From Verrucomicrobiia bacterium (GTDB lineage: Bacteria > Verrucomicrobiota > Verrucomicrobiia > Limisphaerales > JADLHS01), in the NCBI GenBank assembly GCA_011525685.1, contig WYBW01000108.1, positions 1-60,278 on the forward strand: a stretch of 60,278 nucleotides of DNA, given 5' to 3'. Within the stretch, counting starts at the first letter, position 1. Every line of letters begins with the position of its first letter. The notes beneath the pieces were generated by a model. It did no database searches. It was not told where the DNA came from and saw nothing but the letters and a program-made list of their open reading frames with translations. Both the position numbers and the translations under genes were made by a program. Shown here piece after piece: positions 9,711 to 18,394 of the stretch.

Positions 9711-10460
9711 TCAATCCTCGCCCCGTTCGAGCTTGGCGAGCACCTCCGGATCGCGCACGTCCACCCAACCCTGAATCTCCAGACCGGCAATCCGGTGACG
9801 GGCGGCCAGCATGGCAATCACGGCATCGGTCAACTCGTACTCCCCGCGCGGCGACTTTTCCAGCCGGGCCGTGAACTCGAACACTGACGGGCGGAAGATG
9901 TAGATGCCCGCGTTGTACCACACCGGATCACCCGGCTTAAGCCAGCCATCGTGACGCAATTGATCGAGCTGTTCGCGTGACGGTTTCTCGATCAGCCGCT
10001 TGAGACAAAAGTGTTCGTCAAAGAAATTCAACCCGCCGTGCGTCACGTCTTCGCCGCGGGTCACGGTGATGACTCCGGAGAAATCGGCCTCGTTGAAGCG
10101 TCGCAGCATCTGTGAGTAGGTCTCCGGTTTGACGAGAATGTCGCCATAGGTGAGGAGGAACGGCGAACTGTCCACGAAATGCTGCGCCACTTCCGGCGCC
10201 TTGCCGGTACCGTTCTGGACCTCCTGCCGGCCAAACCTGATGCGGGCGTTCCACTTCGCACCATCGCCGAAGTGTTGCTCGATCACGTCGGCGCGAAAAC
10301 CGGTGACGATGAAGATTTCCCGCACGCCCGCATCAACGACACCCTGGACGATGTGTTCGAGGATGGGCCGGCCCTGCACGCGGAGCATGGGTTTGGGCAG
10401 CTCATTGGTGAGCTGCTTCATGCGTGTGCCTTTGCCGGCGGCCAGGATGACTGCTTTCAT
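9711..10460 (-). CDS. nucleotidyltransferase, hexose-1-phosphate type
   Basis: The 249-residue protein begins MKAVILAAGKGTRMKQLTNE, the GxGTRM nucleotide-binding signature of NTP_transferase proteins, followed by LPKPMLRVQGRPILEHIVQG. Further family marks are FLLTYGDILVK (the metal-binding Asp) and EKPSREQL. The length fits single-domain glucose-1-phosphate thymidylyl/uridylyl- or mannose-1-phosphate guanylyltransferases without the C-terminal beta-helix. It activates a sugar phosphate for cell-surface polysaccharide synthesis in the cytoplasm; the exact sugar and nucleotide are undetermined. No sugar-modifying enzymes lie next to it. Confidence 0.88.
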   Translation of the reverse strand: MKAVILAAGKGTRMKQLTNELPKPMLRVQGRPILEHIVQGVVDAGVREIFIVTGFRADVIEQHFGDGAKWNARIRFGRQEVQNGTGKAPEVAQHFVDSSPFLLTYGDILVKPETYSQMLRRFNEADFSGVITVTRGEDVTHGGLNFFDEHFCLKRLIEKPSREQLDQLRHDGWLKPGDPVWYNAGIYIFRPSVFEFTARLEKSPRGEYELTDAVIAMLAARHRIAGLEIQGWVDVRDPEVLAKLERGED

Positions 10461-10657
10461 CGTTCGCCAAGGATGAATGAGGCTTCACGCGAATGGAAAA
10501 GGAAAAATTTGGCTCGCCCCAGAAGTCATTCCTTGCACAATGCCGGCCAGTAATCCCAATGAAGCTGAACCGATTTTGCCGCACAATGCCGGACACCATT
10601 TTGCCCACAGGGTGGACAGAGAGCTCCGCGCGAACCACCACCCCGAAACTTGAGGAC

Positions 10658-13600
10658 ATGGCCATCCGCGCCCCGGGCCGAGGCGACTTGCGGCGGTGCG
10701 TGTTCAACATCGCCCTGCTGGTGTTCAGTTGCAGTGCCGGCATGGCCGCCGGCAAACAGCTCACCGGTCAGTACGCCCCCACCCCCACGCCGGCGCTCCC
10801 GCCCGCCGAGGCGCAAAAGAAGTTCGTCCTGCACGAAGGATTCGAGGCCCGCCTGTTCGCCGCCGAGCCGGACGTGGTGAATCCCGTGGCCATGACTTGG
10901 GACGAGCGCGGGCGGTTGTGGGTGGTGGAACTTCACGAATACCCGACCGGCGCCAAGCCCGGCCAGAAACCGCGCGACTGCATCAAGATTCTGGAGGACA
11001 CCGACAACGACGGGCGCGCCGACAAGGTTACGGTGTTTGCCGACGGTCTGAATCTGGCCACAGGAATCCTGATTGGCAACGGCGGCGTCTATGTCGGGCA
11101 AGCCCCGCACCTGCTGTTCCTCCAGGATACCAACCGCGACGACCGGGTGGACACGCGCGAGATTTTGCTCACGGGGTTTGGTCTGGAGGACCGGCATGAG
11201 CTTTTGAACGGCTTTACCTGGGGGCCGGATGGCCGGCTCTACATGACCCATGGTGTGTTCACCCATTCCAAGGTGAAGATTCCGGAGGCCACCGAGCCGG
11301 GCGTGATCATGAACGCGGCCGTGGCCCGCTTCCATCCGCGCACCAAGACCTTCGAAGTCTTCGCCGAGGGCACCAGCAATCCGTGGGGGGTGGACTTCGA
11401 CCGCTACGGCAATGCGTTCATCAGCGCGTGTGTCATTGACCACCTCTTTCACATGGCGCCGGGCGGCTCCTACCAGCGTCAGGCCGGCACGCCCGCGAAT
11501 CCCTACACCTACGAGCTGTTGCCCTCCATTGTGGAGCACAAGCATCACCTGGCGGCTTATTGCGGCATCTGCGTGTATCAGGGCGACCAGTTCCCGGAGG
11601 AATATCGCGGGCGCATCTTCATGGGCAACATTCATCAGAACGCCATCAACCACGACCGGTTGATCCCAAACGGCTCCAGCTTCAAGGCCGTCGCGGAAAA
11701 GGATTTTCTCACGACGAGTGACGGCTGGTTCCGTCCGGTGAGCCAGCAGGTCGGCCCGGATGGCGCGCTGTGGATCGCGGACTGGTATGACAAGTATCCA
11801 TGTTACCAGAACGCGCTGGCGGACCCGGAAGGCGTGGATCGGGAGCATGGCCGGATCTGGCGGGTGGTGTATGTCGGGAAGGAGGCGGGGAAGCCGGTCC
11901 CGCCGCGGCCGGACTTGAAGATGGACTTGAGCCGGTTGAGCGGGACAAATCTGATCGAACTGTTCGAGCATCCCAACGTCTGGCAACGCCGCACCGCGCA
12001 GCGAGTTCTCCAGCATCGGCTCTCCCACAGCCGCCAACCCGGCGCCCGATGGCCGGGTGAGTGGCTTCCCGCCCAAGGGGAACCGGGGGTTCACCTCGCC
12101 TTGATGAACGCGTTGGACGCGGGAAACACTTTTGAGGCGCGTCTGGCGGCCTTCTGGGCGTTGCAGGAGTACGGCACCGGAGTGCCCCGGTGGGTTTACT
12201 GGCGCGAAACAGGCCTCTGGCCGGAGCTCTGGCAGCGGAAACTCATGGCCGCGTGGCACATTGACGCCCAGGTGGATTCTTCACCCGAAGCGATTTCCGA
12301 TCTGGAAAAGCTGGCCGCCGACTCTGACCCGCGGGTGCGTCTGGCTGTCGCCACCGCCGTGCGGCGGATAGTCTCCAGTTCGCTCACTGTGAACGACGGC
12401 ATCAACACGGAAGCACCCGTTGGCGGCGTGTTGACGGCGCTCGTCCGGTCTTCCGCCGACGCCAGGGACCCGCTTCTGCCTTACATGATCTGGCACGCGA
12501 GCGAGCCGCTGCTGGCCCACAATCCGCGGCCCGGCCTGGAATGGCTGGCGGACAACGGCGCGGCCACGCTCCCCTTGAGCGGCATCCTCACCCGCAAAGC
12601 GCTGCGGCGGATTTGCGACACGCGCGACGCCGCGAAACTCGACCAGGCCATGGAGTTCCTCTCCCGGGTCGCGGACCACAGCGCCGACCTGACCATCGCC
12701 GCTCTCGACGGCTTGATCGAGGGCCAAAAGGGCCAGGCCTTCGTGCCCACGATGGATCCGTCGCCGCTGTTGAACCGGCTTGGCGCGAGCGGAAACAGCG
12801 GCATTGCCGAACGCGCCCGCCAGCTCGCCGCGCGCTGGGGCGAGGCGGGCGCGATTCAGCGGACCTTCGCCCTGGTCGGCAACGCCAACGCCGCCCTCGC
12901 CGAACGCGCACAGGCGATTCAAACGATCGCCAAGCTCAAGTCGCCCGCCGCGCGGGACACCATGCTGCAACTCATCACCCCGGGCAATCCGGAGTTGCTC
13001 GTCATCGAAGCCCTGCGAGCGTTGAGTGAAATCGGCGGCGACACCGTGGGCCAGGAGATCATCGAACGCTGGAAGACCTTCACTCCCGGCGCGCGTTTGG
13101 TGGCGGGCGAAACGCTCACCTCGCGCTCGCGCTGGGCGGGCAACCTGCTTTCCGCGGTCGAACGAAAGGTGATCGCCGCCAGCGAACTCTCCGCCACCGC
13201 CATCCGCGCGCTGGCGGCGTTTGGCCACGCGGACGACGAGGGCTACCGCCGCCGCTTCGAGCAGAACATCGGGCGCGTCCGCTCCACCAGCACCGACAAA
13301 CAAGCTGTCATTGAGGCCAAGAAGAAGATGATCCTGAGCGGGGGCGAGCCGGACCTCAAGGCCGGTTACGAACTGACGAAGCAAAACTGCCTGGTCTGCC
13401 ACAAACTCAATGGGGAAGGCGCCGAGGTGGGTCCGGACCTGACGGGTTCGGGCCGCTCGACGCTGGACGCGCTGCTGGCCAACGTGATTGACCCCAACCA
13501 GGTCGTCGGCAAAGGCTTCGAGAATGTCGAGGTCGAAACCCGGGATGGTCGCAGCGTGAGCGGCCGGCTGGTGGAGGAAACCGCGGTCCACGTGAAACTC

Positions 13601-13753
13601 CTGTCTTCCGGACCCAAGGAGGAAATCATTCCCCACTCCAACATTGCCCGGATGCGGATCAGCGAGTTGTCCGTGATGCCGGAGGGATTGGAACAGATGC
13701 CCGACGCGGACTTCCGGAACATGATTCTCTACATCCTCAAATCGCCGGAGTAG
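10658..13753 (+). CDS. PVC-type membrane-bound dehydrogenase with HEAT repeats and C-terminal heme c
   Basis: The protein is 1031 residues from the ATG at 10658, which has TGAGGA a few bases upstream and a signal peptide right after it (RRCVFNIALLVFSCSAGMAA); the ATG at 10493 would precede this with 55 unlikely residues. Residues about 45-420 are the membrane-bound dehydrogenase propeller (TIGR02604 type: FVLHEGFEARLFAAEPDVVN, ALWIADWYDKYP). The middle (about 430-880) has HEAT-like helices (DPRVRLAVATAVRRI). The end has a heme c site CLVCHKLNGEGAEVGPDLTG (Cys near 911) and the TIGR02603 domain (NVIDPNQVVGKGFENVEVET). The family is expanded in Verrucomicrobia and Planctomycetes and probably oxidises sugars or alcohols in the periplasm; the substrate is unknown. 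Confidence 0.9.
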   Translation: MAIRAPGRGDLRRCVFNIALLVFSCSAGMAAGKQLTGQYAPTPTPALPPAEAQKKFVLHEGFEARLFAAEPDVVNPVAMTWDERGRLWVVELHEYPTGAKPGQKPRDCIKILEDTDNDGRADKVTVFADGLNLATGILIGNGGVYVGQAPHLLFLQDTNRDDRVDTREILLTGFGLEDRHELLNGFTWGPDGRLYMTHGVFTHSKVKIPEATEPGVIMNAAVARFHPRTKTFEVFAEGTSNPWGVDFDRYGNAFISACVIDHLFHMAPGGSYQRQAGTPANPYTYELLPSIVEHKHHLAAYCGICVYQGDQFPEEYRGRIFMGNIHQNAINHDRLIPNGSSFKAVAEKDFLTTSDGWFRPVSQQVGPDGALWIADWYDKYPCYQNALADPEGVDREHGRIWRVVYVGKEAGKPVPPRPDLKMDLSRLSGTNLIELFEHPNVWQRRTAQRVLQHRLSHSRQPGARWPGEWLPAQGEPGVHLALMNALDAGNTFEARLAAFWALQEYGTGVPRWVYWRETGLWPELWQRKLMAAWHIDAQVDSSPEAISDLEKLAADSDPRVRLAVATAVRRIVSSSLTVNDGINTEAPVGGVLTALVRSSADARDPLLPYMIWHASEPLLAHNPRPGLEWLADNGAATLPLSGILTRKALRRICDTRDAAKLDQAMEFLSRVADHSADLTIAALDGLIEGQKGQAFVPTMDPSPLLNRLGASGNSGIAERARQLAARWGEAGAIQRTFALVGNANAALAERAQAIQTIAKLKSPAARDTMLQLITPGNPELLVIEALRALSEIGGDTVGQEIIERWKTFTPGARLVAGETLTSRSRWAGNLLSAVERKVIAASELSATAIRALAAFGHADDEGYRRRFEQNIGRVRSTSTDKQAVIEAKKKMILSGGEPDLKAGYELTKQNCLVCHKLNGEGAEVGPDLTGSGRSTLDALLANVIDPNQVVGKGFENVEVETRDGRSVSGRLVEETAVHVKLLSSGPKEEIIPHSNIARMRISELSVMPEGLEQMPDADFRNMILYILKSPE

Positions 13754-13782
13754 CCGCCGCGCTTCCCACGTCAGCGGTGCCG

Positions 13783-14115
13783 TTATTCCGTCAGCGTCAG
13801 CGCGTGAAGGTTGTCGAGAATCTTTTTCTTCGCGACGGCGCCGACAGTCGTGCCGCGCAGTTTGCCCTGGGCGAAGTAAAGCAGGGTCGGGATGGATTGG
13901 ATGCCGTAGCGCGCCGCCAGGACCGGGTTCTCGTCCACGTTCACTTTCGCCACCTTGACGAGACCCGATTGTTCACGGGCGATTTCATCCAGCAGCGGCG
14001 CGATCATTTTGCACGGCGCGCACCATTCCGCCCAGAAGTCCACCAATACGGGCTGTTTGGACTGTAACACTTCAGCATCGAAGTTCGCTTCGTTGAGTTC
14101 AATGGTTGGTTTCAT
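13783..14115 (-). CDS. trxA: thioredoxin
   Basis: The 110-residue protein starts at the ATG at 14115 ([20 protein letters not shown]). The active site WCAPC is at residues 31-35 within [20 protein letters not shown]; the Cys-Ala-Pro-Cys form is a common variant of WCGPC. The cis-Pro loop is QSIPTLLYF near residue 76. Size and architecture match cytoplasmic thioredoxin 1, a general protein disulfide reductant that would need thioredoxin reductase (not in this window). It lies convergent to the dehydrogenase gene, 29 bases from its stop. A longer frame reaches 14313, but the added residues do not resemble thioredoxin. Confidence 0.95.
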   Translation of the reverse strand: MKPTIELNEANFDAEVLQSKQPVLVDFWAEWCAPCKMIAPLLDEIAREQSGLVKVAKVNVDENPVLAARYGIQSIPTLLYFAQGKLRGTTVGAVAKKKILDNLHALTLTE

Positions 14116-14373
14116 AATCAGTGATTCCAAGGAGTGCCATCCGGGAGCCAGCCCGGCCCGCGCGAAGGGTCGTTCCTTCGACCAGCCGCCGGGCGGTAAC
14201 TTGAGGCGATGAACCGCCGCGTGGATGCGTTGCCTGACAAGTGGTCCCCGGTTGCGCCCGGCGCGCATCCGGGCGGTGCGATCCGCCTCGCGCCCAGCGC
14301 GAGCGAGAGCCAACTGATGGGAAAGGAAATTGGCTTCGTCATGTTGCTCGTCAATGGGATGAGTTGCCGGCCC

Positions 14374-14661
14374 TCAAGCGGCCAGCGCCAGAATCGGTTC
14401 ATTCCGCCGGACGGCGCGTTGGCGTTGGTGCCAGCGGGCCAGCTCGTTGATCTTCTCCTGCGCAAGCGCCGGAAAGACCAGATGCGGGAACTCCGTCTCC
14501 CAAGCCAGCGCTTCGGCTTCGTTGAGTGCCAGCCGGAATACACGAGGATGATGCTCGAGCAACAGGTCGAACTCGTGCTCGAGCCGTGCGCGCACGGCCG
14601 CCAGCGCGTTCCGAATCGCCAGTGAAATCTGTCTGTCGTTTGTTCTCATTTCAGGGATCAT
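14374..14661 (-). CDS. small conserved-looking hypothetical protein
   Basis: The 95-residue reading frame begins MIPEMRTND; the second Met (14649) may be the true start. It is mostly helical with a mid segment LLLEHHPRVFRLALNEAEAL, then AWETEFPHLVFPALAQEKIN and a basic tail RWHQRQRAVRRNEPILALA. I recall proteins of this size and pattern in Verrucomicrobia but cannot name a domain. There is no signal peptide, membrane segment or Cys. It lies between trxA and the TetR gene, both on the same strand. Confidence rests on amino-acid composition and the absence of a better frame on the other strand. Confidence 0.6.
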   Translation of the reverse strand: MIPEMRTNDRQISLAIRNALAAVRARLEHEFDLLLEHHPRVFRLALNEAEALAWETEFPHLVFPALAQEKINELARWHQRQRAVRRNEPILALAA

Positions 14662-14747
14662 GGTTGGCAGGATGTGGTCGGCCTGCCTATGGGCCGAAAG
14701 TGGTAGTTGTCTTTTTGGTCAAGTTCATCTCAAAAGCAATCTTCCGT

Positions 14748-15362
14748 TCAAGCCGGGGTCGGTTCAGGTTCGTCCACCCCGAGCAACTCAAAGGTTCCGC
14801 GCACGGCGTCGCGCCAGGCCTCGAGGTTGTTCATGATGCGCGCCTGCGTCATCAGCCCAAGGTAGTAGGCATGTAACCTCCGGGCCACAGACCTCGGATC
14901 GGCCGCCCGAACCAAACCAGCGGCTTGGGCATCACGAATGGTTGTCTCCAGATATCTCTCCTGATACGAGATAAACGCCTGGACCTTTTTGCGCAGTGCC
15001 TGTTCCTGCGTGCTGATTTCCGTGCCCAAAGTGCAAAGGGGGCAACCCAACACAACTCCGTGCTGTTCTTTTAGTTCCACCTGCTCGCGGTAAGTGTGCT
15101 CGCAATAGTTTTTCAGTCGCTGCAACGGCTCGACACTGGCGGAGAACACCGCGTCCAACCGCGGCCGGTATTTCTTCCATTCCGCATCCAAGGCCTCCTC
15201 CGCCAGTTTGGCCTTGCAGTCGAAGAAATGGTAAAAACTGCCCTTGTTGACGCCGGCCTTCTCGCAAATCTGGTCAATGGTCGTCCCGTCGTAGGAGCCG
15301 GTCCAAATAAGCTCCGTGACGGCACTCATCAATCTATCTCTGGCATCACTGATTCGACCCAT
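14748..15362 (-). CDS. TetR/AcrR family transcriptional regulator
   Basis: The protein is 204 residues from the ATG at 15362 (MGRISDARDRLMSAVTELIW), with AAAGGA just upstream; an upstream in-frame start at 15404 is less likely. The N-terminal helix-turn-helix is typical: TTIDQICEKAGVNKGSFYHF, about residues 28-47. The ligand domain has LGCPLCTLGTEISTQEQALR with two Cys that might sense redox state or a thiol-reactive ligand (inference). The C-terminus resembles the TetR_C_6/C_11 group (AYYLGLMTQARIMNNLEAWR). The nearest divergent genes are the sugar ABC operon, about 390 bases away; whether it controls them or itself is unknown. Confidence 0.88.
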   Translation of the reverse strand: MGRISDARDRLMSAVTELIWTGSYDGTTIDQICEKAGVNKGSFYHFFDCKAKLAEEALDAEWKKYRPRLDAVFSASVEPLQRLKNYCEHTYREQVELKEQHGVVLGCPLCTLGTEISTQEQALRKKVQAFISYQERYLETTIRDAQAAGLVRAADPRSVARRLHAYYLGLMTQARIMNNLEAWRDAVRGTFELLGVDEPEPTPA

Positions 15363-15750
15363 ATTCCTTTCACATTTCTTGATACTCCTCTTGGCTGCGG
15401 CCAAGACGCGGAAACTATGGCAGATGTTGACCGTTTAGTCAAATAGCGCTTTGGCCAGAATATGGGACGCTTGGGCGAGTTCGCTCCATTCAGCAGACGG
15501 GACAATGGCTGACTGTACCGGCAACCACCCGTGGTTGTCGCAGAAAGTGGGCGTCCCACCGCGTGGGAGCACCCGGCCACTGCTGCTCAGCCATGAAATG
15601 CAGACGGTCGGGCGGCCCAGCCGCGGCGCCTGGTCAACGTGAGGGATGTTGTGGCAGGTCTGGAGTTCTTGCGCGGAACGCTCTTGAACCGTTAAGCTTC
15701 GCCCGCCCGGACAGGTAAGAAGTCAACCAGCCTTGGCGCGGATCGGCGGT
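15363..15750. other. intergenic region between the TetR gene and the sugar ABC operon
   Basis: This 388-base divergent region has no convincing gene; a 63-codon frame at 15451-15642 has no family resemblance. It must hold the promoters of both flanking units, but I cannot point to clear -35/-10 boxes. Two short perfect hairpins lie here (15521-15540 and 15554-15568). Confidence 0.6.
15521..15568. repeat. pair of short palindromes
   Basis: GGCAACCACCCGTGGTTGTC at 15521-15539 contains CAACCAC/GTGGTTG with a two-base gap, and TCCCACCGCGTGGGA at 15554-15568 is a 6-bp stem with a three-base loop. They are spaced by about 15 bases. They could be operator half-sites or the remains of a REP-like unit. 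Confidence 0.5.
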
Positions 15751-17328
15751 TTGAAAATTTTGCTCCAGCTTTCATCGGTCACGAAGTCCTTTGGCGCGGT
15801 GCGCGCGCTCAAAGGCGTGTCGTTTGATCTGCGGGGCGGCGAAGTGCATGCGCTGTTGGGGGAGAACGGCGCGGGCAAATCCACGCTCATCAAGATTGTG
15901 ACCGGCGCGCATCGGCCCGACGGTGGCAGCATCGAAATCGCCGGGCAGCCGGTGCGTCACCTCACGCCGTCCACCGCGCACAAACTCGGCATCGCCTGCA
16001 TCTATCAGCAGCCGGCCTTGTTCCCGGACCTCACCGTGGCCGAGAACATCGCGTTACGGCTCGAGCCCGCCACCGCCGCGCGGAAGGTGAACTGGCGCGA
16101 GCGTCGCGCCCGCGCCGCGGAACTGCTGCAACGCATTGGCGCGGACCTCTCGCCGGAGGCGGAAGTGCGCTCCCTTTCCATGCCCGAGCAGCAACTGGTG
16201 GAAATCGCCTGTGCCTTGGGCGCCGGCGCGCGGATTGTCATCATGGATGAGCCGACCGCCTCGCTCACCCAGAAGGAGCAGCAACTGCTCTTCGACGTGG
16301 TCCGCGGTCTGCGCGCCGGGGGTGTCGGCATCATCTACATCTCTCACCGGCTGGATGAGATCTTCCAGTTGGCTGATCGCGTAACGGTGCTCCGGGATGG
16401 GGAGAGTGTCGGCACGCAACTGGTGCGCAGGACAGGCGTCGCGCCTGTCTCAAACCAAACAGAACTTGCCGCTCACGCGGGACCTGAAAATGGAGACAGG
16501 CGCGACGCCTGTCCTACGTTAACCGAATCGGAATTGATCAAGCTCATGGTTGGACGCGAAGTCTCGCACATCTATCCCCCGAGCGAAGCAGAGCCGGGTG
16601 AGGTGGTGCTTTGGCTCAAGAACCTGGGCTGCGCGGCGAGCGGCGTGAAAAACGTTTCGCTCGCGGTCCGCGCGGGTGAAGTTCTGGGACTGGCGGGGCT
16701 GGTGGGCGCGGGCCGGACGGAACTTGCGCGCGTGCTCTTCGGCATCACCCCGGCGGATGCCGGCGAAATCCAATTGAACGGGAAGCGCGTCACGATTCGT
16801 TCACCGCGGGAAGCCGTCGCGCAGGGCATCGCTTACGTGCCGGAGGATCGGCGGCGGCATGGTGTGATTCTCGAACTGCCCATCGCCCACAACCTGACGC
16901 TGGCGATTCACCGGCGACTCTTCCCGGGCGCCTGGCTGCGCTTCGGCGCGGAGAGACAAATGGCGTTGGAGTTCATCCATGATCTGGACGTGAAAGCGTC
17001 CGGACCGGAAGCGCCGGGCGCCTCGTTGAGCGGCGGCAACCAGCAGAAAACCTCCTTGGCCCGCTGGCTGGCCACGAAACCCCGACTCCTGATCCTCGAC
17101 GAACCAACGCAGGGTGTGGACGTGGGCGCGAAAAGTGAAATCCACAGGATCATCCGCCGTCTGGCGAGGGAAGGCCTCGCCGTGCTGATGATTTCCAGTG
17201 ATCTGCCAGAGATTCTGGGCATGAGCGACCGGATTGGCGTCATGCGCGGTGGAACGCTGGTGGCCATGCTGCCCGGCAGGAGCGCTGCGCATGAGGTCAT
17301 GGCGGCGGCGTTGGGCCAGGCACGCTGA
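15751..17328 (+). CDS. CUT2-family sugar ABC transporter ATP-binding protein with repeat-derived insertion
   Basis: The protein is about 525 residues from a TTG at 15751 (reading LKILLQLSSVTKSFGAVRAL); a second TTG at 15733 is in frame and no ATG is available. It has two ABC domains like RbsA/MglA/RhaT. Domain 1 has Walker A GENGAGKSTLIKI, signature SMPEQQLVEIACAL and Walker B IVIMDEPTA. Domain 2 has the usual degenerate P-loop GLVGAGRTE, signature LSGGNQQKTSLARW and Walker B LLILDEPTQGVDVG. It powers uptake of a monosaccharide (ribose, xylose, rhamnose or AI-2 type). Residues about 227-255, in the linker between domains, are encoded by a perfect inverted repeat (16429-16515) and are absent from ordinary family members. 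The permease gene begins 22 bases downstream. Confidence 0.92.
   Translation: MKILLQLSSVTKSFGAVRALKGVSFDLRGGEVHALLGENGAGKSTLIKIVTGAHRPDGGSIEIAGQPVRHLTPSTAHKLGIACIYQQPALFPDLTVAENIALRLEPATAARKVNWRERRARAAELLQRIGADLSPEAEVRSLSMPEQQLVEIACALGAGARIVIMDEPTASLTQKEQQLLFDVVRGLRAGGVGIIYISHRLDEIFQLADRVTVLRDGESVGTQLVRRTGVAPVSNQTELAAHAGPENGDRRDACPTLTESELIKLMVGREVSHIYPPSEAEPGEVVLWLKNLGCAASGVKNVSLAVRAGEVLGLAGLVGAGRTELARVLFGITPADAGEIQLNGKRVTIRSPREAVAQGIAYVPEDRRRHGVILELPIAHNLTLAIHRRLFPGAWLRFGAERQMALEFIHDLDVKASGPEAPGASLSGGNQQKTSLARWLATKPRLLILDEPTQGVDVGAKSEIHRIIRRLAREGLAVLMISSDLPEILGMSDRIGVMRGGTLVAMLPGRSAAHEVMAAALGQAR
16429..16515. repeat. perfect 23-bp inverted repeat inserted in frame in the transporter ATPase gene
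   Basis: The left arm 16429-16451 (AGGACAGGCGTCGCG then CCTGTCTC) is the exact reverse complement of the right arm 16493-16515; the loop is 41 bases. Each arm is itself a small hairpin: GACAGGCG-TCG-CGCCTGTC. The unit is translated as ...RRTGVAPVS...GDRRDACPT..., peptides I recall seeing in unrelated verrucomicrobial proteins. It looks like a REP/BIME-type mobile palindrome that landed without a frameshift. Confidence 0.9.
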
Positions 17329-17350
17329 AACTTGACCATCCGAACACTGA

Positions 17351-18388
17351 ATGTTGAACGAGATCCGAGAACCACAATGCGCGCAGCAAGCTGGCGCTTC
17401 CGCTTCGGATTCCGGCACTCGGACTTCACTCGGATTTCGGAATTTCGTCGTCGGATTTTCCCATCGTCACTTCCGCGAAGTTTCCGTTGCCGCGGCGCTG
17501 CTGGTGTTGCTGGCAGCGCTGGCCATTTTCGCCCCCGCTTTCTATCAGCCGCAGCCGCTGCTCTCGCTGCTCACCCGCGAAGCTCCCACGCTGGTGGTCG
17601 CGTGCGGGATGGCGCTGGTCATCATCTCGCGCCAGATTGACATTTCCGTCGGCTCGCAGTTCGCCGTGTGCAGTGTCTCCGCCGGCCTGCTGGCGGCGCT
17701 GAACTGGCCGCTGGCTTTGGTCTTGCCGGCGTCAATCGCTTTGGGTGCCGCCTTGGGCGCGATCAATGGGGCATTGGTGGCGGGGCTGCGTCTGCCTTCC
17801 ATCGTCGTCACCCTGGCGACGATGGTGACGTGGCGCGAGGCGTTGCGCTGGCTGCGTCAGGGGGAATTCGTGAACCTGCCCGACGGTGCGCAGTGGTTCG
17901 GTCTGAGCCAGGTCACGGGGCAGATTACGCTCATCGTGGTGGCGCTGACGTTGCTGGTGGCGCTGGCGCTCGCCATGAAACACCTGGCCGCGGGCCGCTT
18001 CGTTTACGCCGTGGGCAGCGACGCGGAGGCGGCCCGATTGGCGGGCATTCGACCTCAACTCACCACATTTTTCGCGTTTGTCTTGCTGGGTGCGCTGGTC
18101 GGTCTGGCGGCGATGATGAACGTGGTGCAGTCTCCGCAGGTGGACCCGAAATCCGGCACCGGCCTGGAGCTCAAGGTCATCGCCGCGGTGGTGGTGGGCG
18201 GTGTGGCGATTTCGGGCGGGCGCGGAAACCTGTGGGGTGTCTTCGCCGGCTTGCTGTTGCTGGCCTGCATCAGCCCGGCCCTGACGCACCTGCGCGTCGA
18301 GGCCTATTGGGAGAAGGCGATTCAAGGCGCCATCATCCTGCTGGCCGTGGTGGCGGATGGCTTGAGAAGCAGGAAGGAGAGGCATTAA
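17351..18388 (+). CDS. CUT2-family sugar ABC transporter permease 1
   Basis: The protein is 345 residues from the ATG at 17351. About 8-10 membrane segments are visible, starting VAAALLVLLAALAIFAPAFY, then TLVVACGMALVIISRQIDIS. The BPD_transp_2 signature is ISVGSQFAVCSVSAGLLAAL, and the later LKVIAAVVVGGVAISGGRGN is the conserved cytoplasmic loop of RbsC/RhaP. The first ~40 residues (MLNEIREPQCAQQ... to GFRNFVVGF) are encoded by an intergenic-type repeat rich in GGATTTCGG and have no counterpart in the family, yet no other good start lies before the first membrane helix. The second permease follows 6 bases after its stop. Confidence 0.88.
   Translation: MLNEIREPQCAQQAGASASDSGTRTSLGFRNFVVGFSHRHFREVSVAAALLVLLAALAIFAPAFYQPQPLLSLLTREAPTLVVACGMALVIISRQIDISVGSQFAVCSVSAGLLAALNWPLALVLPASIALGAALGAINGALVAGLRLPSIVVTLATMVTWREALRWLRQGEFVNLPDGAQWFGLSQVTGQITLIVVALTLLVALALAMKHLAAGRFVYAVGSDAEAARLAGIRPQLTTFFAFVLLGALVGLAAMMNVVQSPQVDPKSGTGLELKVIAAVVVGGVAISGGRGNLWGVFAGLLLLACISPALTHLRVEAYWEKAIQGAIILLAVVADGLRSRKERH
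17401..17460. repeat. GGATTTCGG-type imperfect tandem repeat overlapping the permease start
   Basis: The stretch repeats variants of CGGATTCCGG, CGGACTTCAC, CGGATTTCGG and CGGATTTTC at about 10-15 base intervals. A closely similar stretch lies at 37986-38073 in a real intergenic gap. Here it falls within codons 17-37 of the permease frame. Confidence 0.65.
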
Positions 18389-18394
18389 CCGCTG

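Noticed and set aside
15451..15642. 63-codon frame on the plus strand
   Set aside because: It spans two hairpins in a control region and has no conserved features.
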